NCBI GenBank assembly: GCA_038225855.1
Contig: JBBRQU010000022.1
Span: forward strand, 3,014 to 67,013
Direction of reading: 5' to 3'
Length of the DNA stretch: 64,000 bases
From: CAHJXF01 sp038225855
GTDB lineage: Bacteria; Pseudomonadota; Gammaproteobacteria; Burkholderiales; Burkholderiaceae_D
Shown: positions 63,518-64,000 of the stretch, piece by piece
How positions within the stretch are numbered: position 1 is the stretch's first letter
Layout: the number at the start of each line of letters is the position of its first letter
The notes under the pieces: model-generated
Seen by the model: the letters and a program-made list of their open reading frames with translations, nothing else
Told to the model about the DNA's origin: nothing
Databases searched by the model: none
Position numbers and translations under genes: made by a program

Positions 63518-64000
63518 CTACTTGAGGTTGTAGAACGCGCTGCGACCCGGATAGCTCGCGATGTCGCCGAGATCTTCTTCGATGCGCAGGAGCTGGTTGT
63601 ACTTCGCAATGCGGTCGGTGCGGCTCATCGAGCCGGTCTTGATCTGCATCGCATTGGTCCCGACCGCGATGTCGGCGATGGTCGTGTCCTCGGTCTCGCC
63701 GGAGCGATGGCTGATCACCGAGGTATAACCGGCACGCTTGGCCATCTCGATCGCGGCAAAGGTTTCGGTCAATGTGCCGATCTGATTGATCTTGATCAGG
63801 ATCGAATTCGCGATGCCCTGCGCTATGCCTTCACGCAGGATGCGCGTATTGGTGACGAACAGATCGTCGCCCACCAATTGCACGCGTTTGCCGAGCGCCT
63901 GCGTGTGCAGCTTCCAGCCTTCCCAATCGCCTTCGGCCATGCCGTCTTCGATCGAAAGGATCGGATACTTGTCGCACCACGTCGCGAGCAGATCGGTGAA
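63518..64000 (-). CDS. eno: Enolase, C-terminal part
   Basis: The reading frame continues past the right edge (residues before the listed Met read ...YPILSIEDG). About 160 C-terminal residues are present. Converts 2-phosphoglycerate to phosphoenolpyruvate. Motifs: VGDDLFVTN, SILIKINQIGTLTETF with the catalytic Lys, ISHRSGETEDTTIAD, and QIKTGSMSRTDRIAKYNQLLRIE. The 5' part is outside the window. Confidence 0.97.
   Translation of the reverse strand, partial: FTDLLATWCDKYPILSIEDGMAEGDWEGWKLHTQALGKRVQLVGDDLFVTNTRILREGIAQGIANSILIKINQIGTLTETFAAIEMAKRAGYTSVISHRSGETEDTTIADIAVGTNAMQIKTGSMSRTDRIAKYNQLLRIEEDLGDIASYPGRSAFYNLK

Overview
The window is GC-rich chromosomal DNA from a betaproteobacterium, most likely Burkholderiales or a close relative. 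Three things point there: EF-P with an arginine at position 32 beside its rhamnosyltransferase EarP; the gene order plsX-fabH-fabD-fabG-acpP-fabF-rpoE-rseA-rseB-mucD-lepA-lepB-rnc-era-recO-pdxJ-acpS; and an exosortase-type PEP-CTERM protein. No rRNA, tRNA, insertion sequence, prophage or CRISPR array is visible. Most of the window is core genome. The left third (1-21.8 kb) holds the accessory material.

Left end (1-4.5 kb): the end of mfd overlaps serB. From the middle of serB the DNA becomes visibly AT-richer. It stays so through a 512-bp intergenic stretch and the first third of the next gene, a TPR/HD-GYP protein, then returns to GC-rich. Inside this island, divergent from the HD-GYP gene, lies an unannotated 44-codon ORF with a good ribosome binding site. 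Its product carries a textbook double-glycine leader motif (ELxxVxGG) followed by only six residues. A short secreted peptide next to a TPR-type receptor fused to a c-di-GMP phosphodiesterase domain would be a peptide-signalling system of a kind I do not recognise in Gram-negative bacteria. This is the strongest candidate for something new here.

4.5-21.8 kb: an FtsX/YbbP-type ABC permease, the glycogen debranching enzyme GlgX, a 2038-residue secreted PEP-CTERM protein built from five ~190-residue repeats and further choice-of-anchor-D-like repeats, a tandem pair of related small membrane proteins, and a three-gene cluster. That cluster encodes a TolB-like/TPR protein, a 4-hydroxybutyryl-CoA dehydratase homologue lacking the Fe-S ligands, and a cation/proton antiporter.

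21.8-46.0 kb (all minus strand, read right to left): yceD-rpmF-plsX-fabH-fabD-fabG-acpP-fabF (fatty acid and lipid synthesis), a small membrane protein, rpoE-rseA-rseB, a terminator, mucD (envelope stress), another terminator, and then a tightly coupled run lepA-lepB-DUF4845-rnc-era-recO-pdxJ-acpS-nagZ-earP-efp-udg-uvrC. Many neighbours in this run overlap by four bases.

46.1-64 kb: maf and an RsmI-like methyltransferase on the plus strand; a minus-strand operon of a GH17-GT2 glucan synthase-like protein, tamA and tamB; a Ser/Thr kinase with a cyclic-nucleotide-binding-like domain; the glycine cleavage operon gcvT-gcvH-gcvP with a terminator-like hairpin after gcvT; and ftsB with the C-terminal part of eno on the minus strand. 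A REP-like palindromic repeat family occurs at two places (7.1 kb and 63.1 kb).
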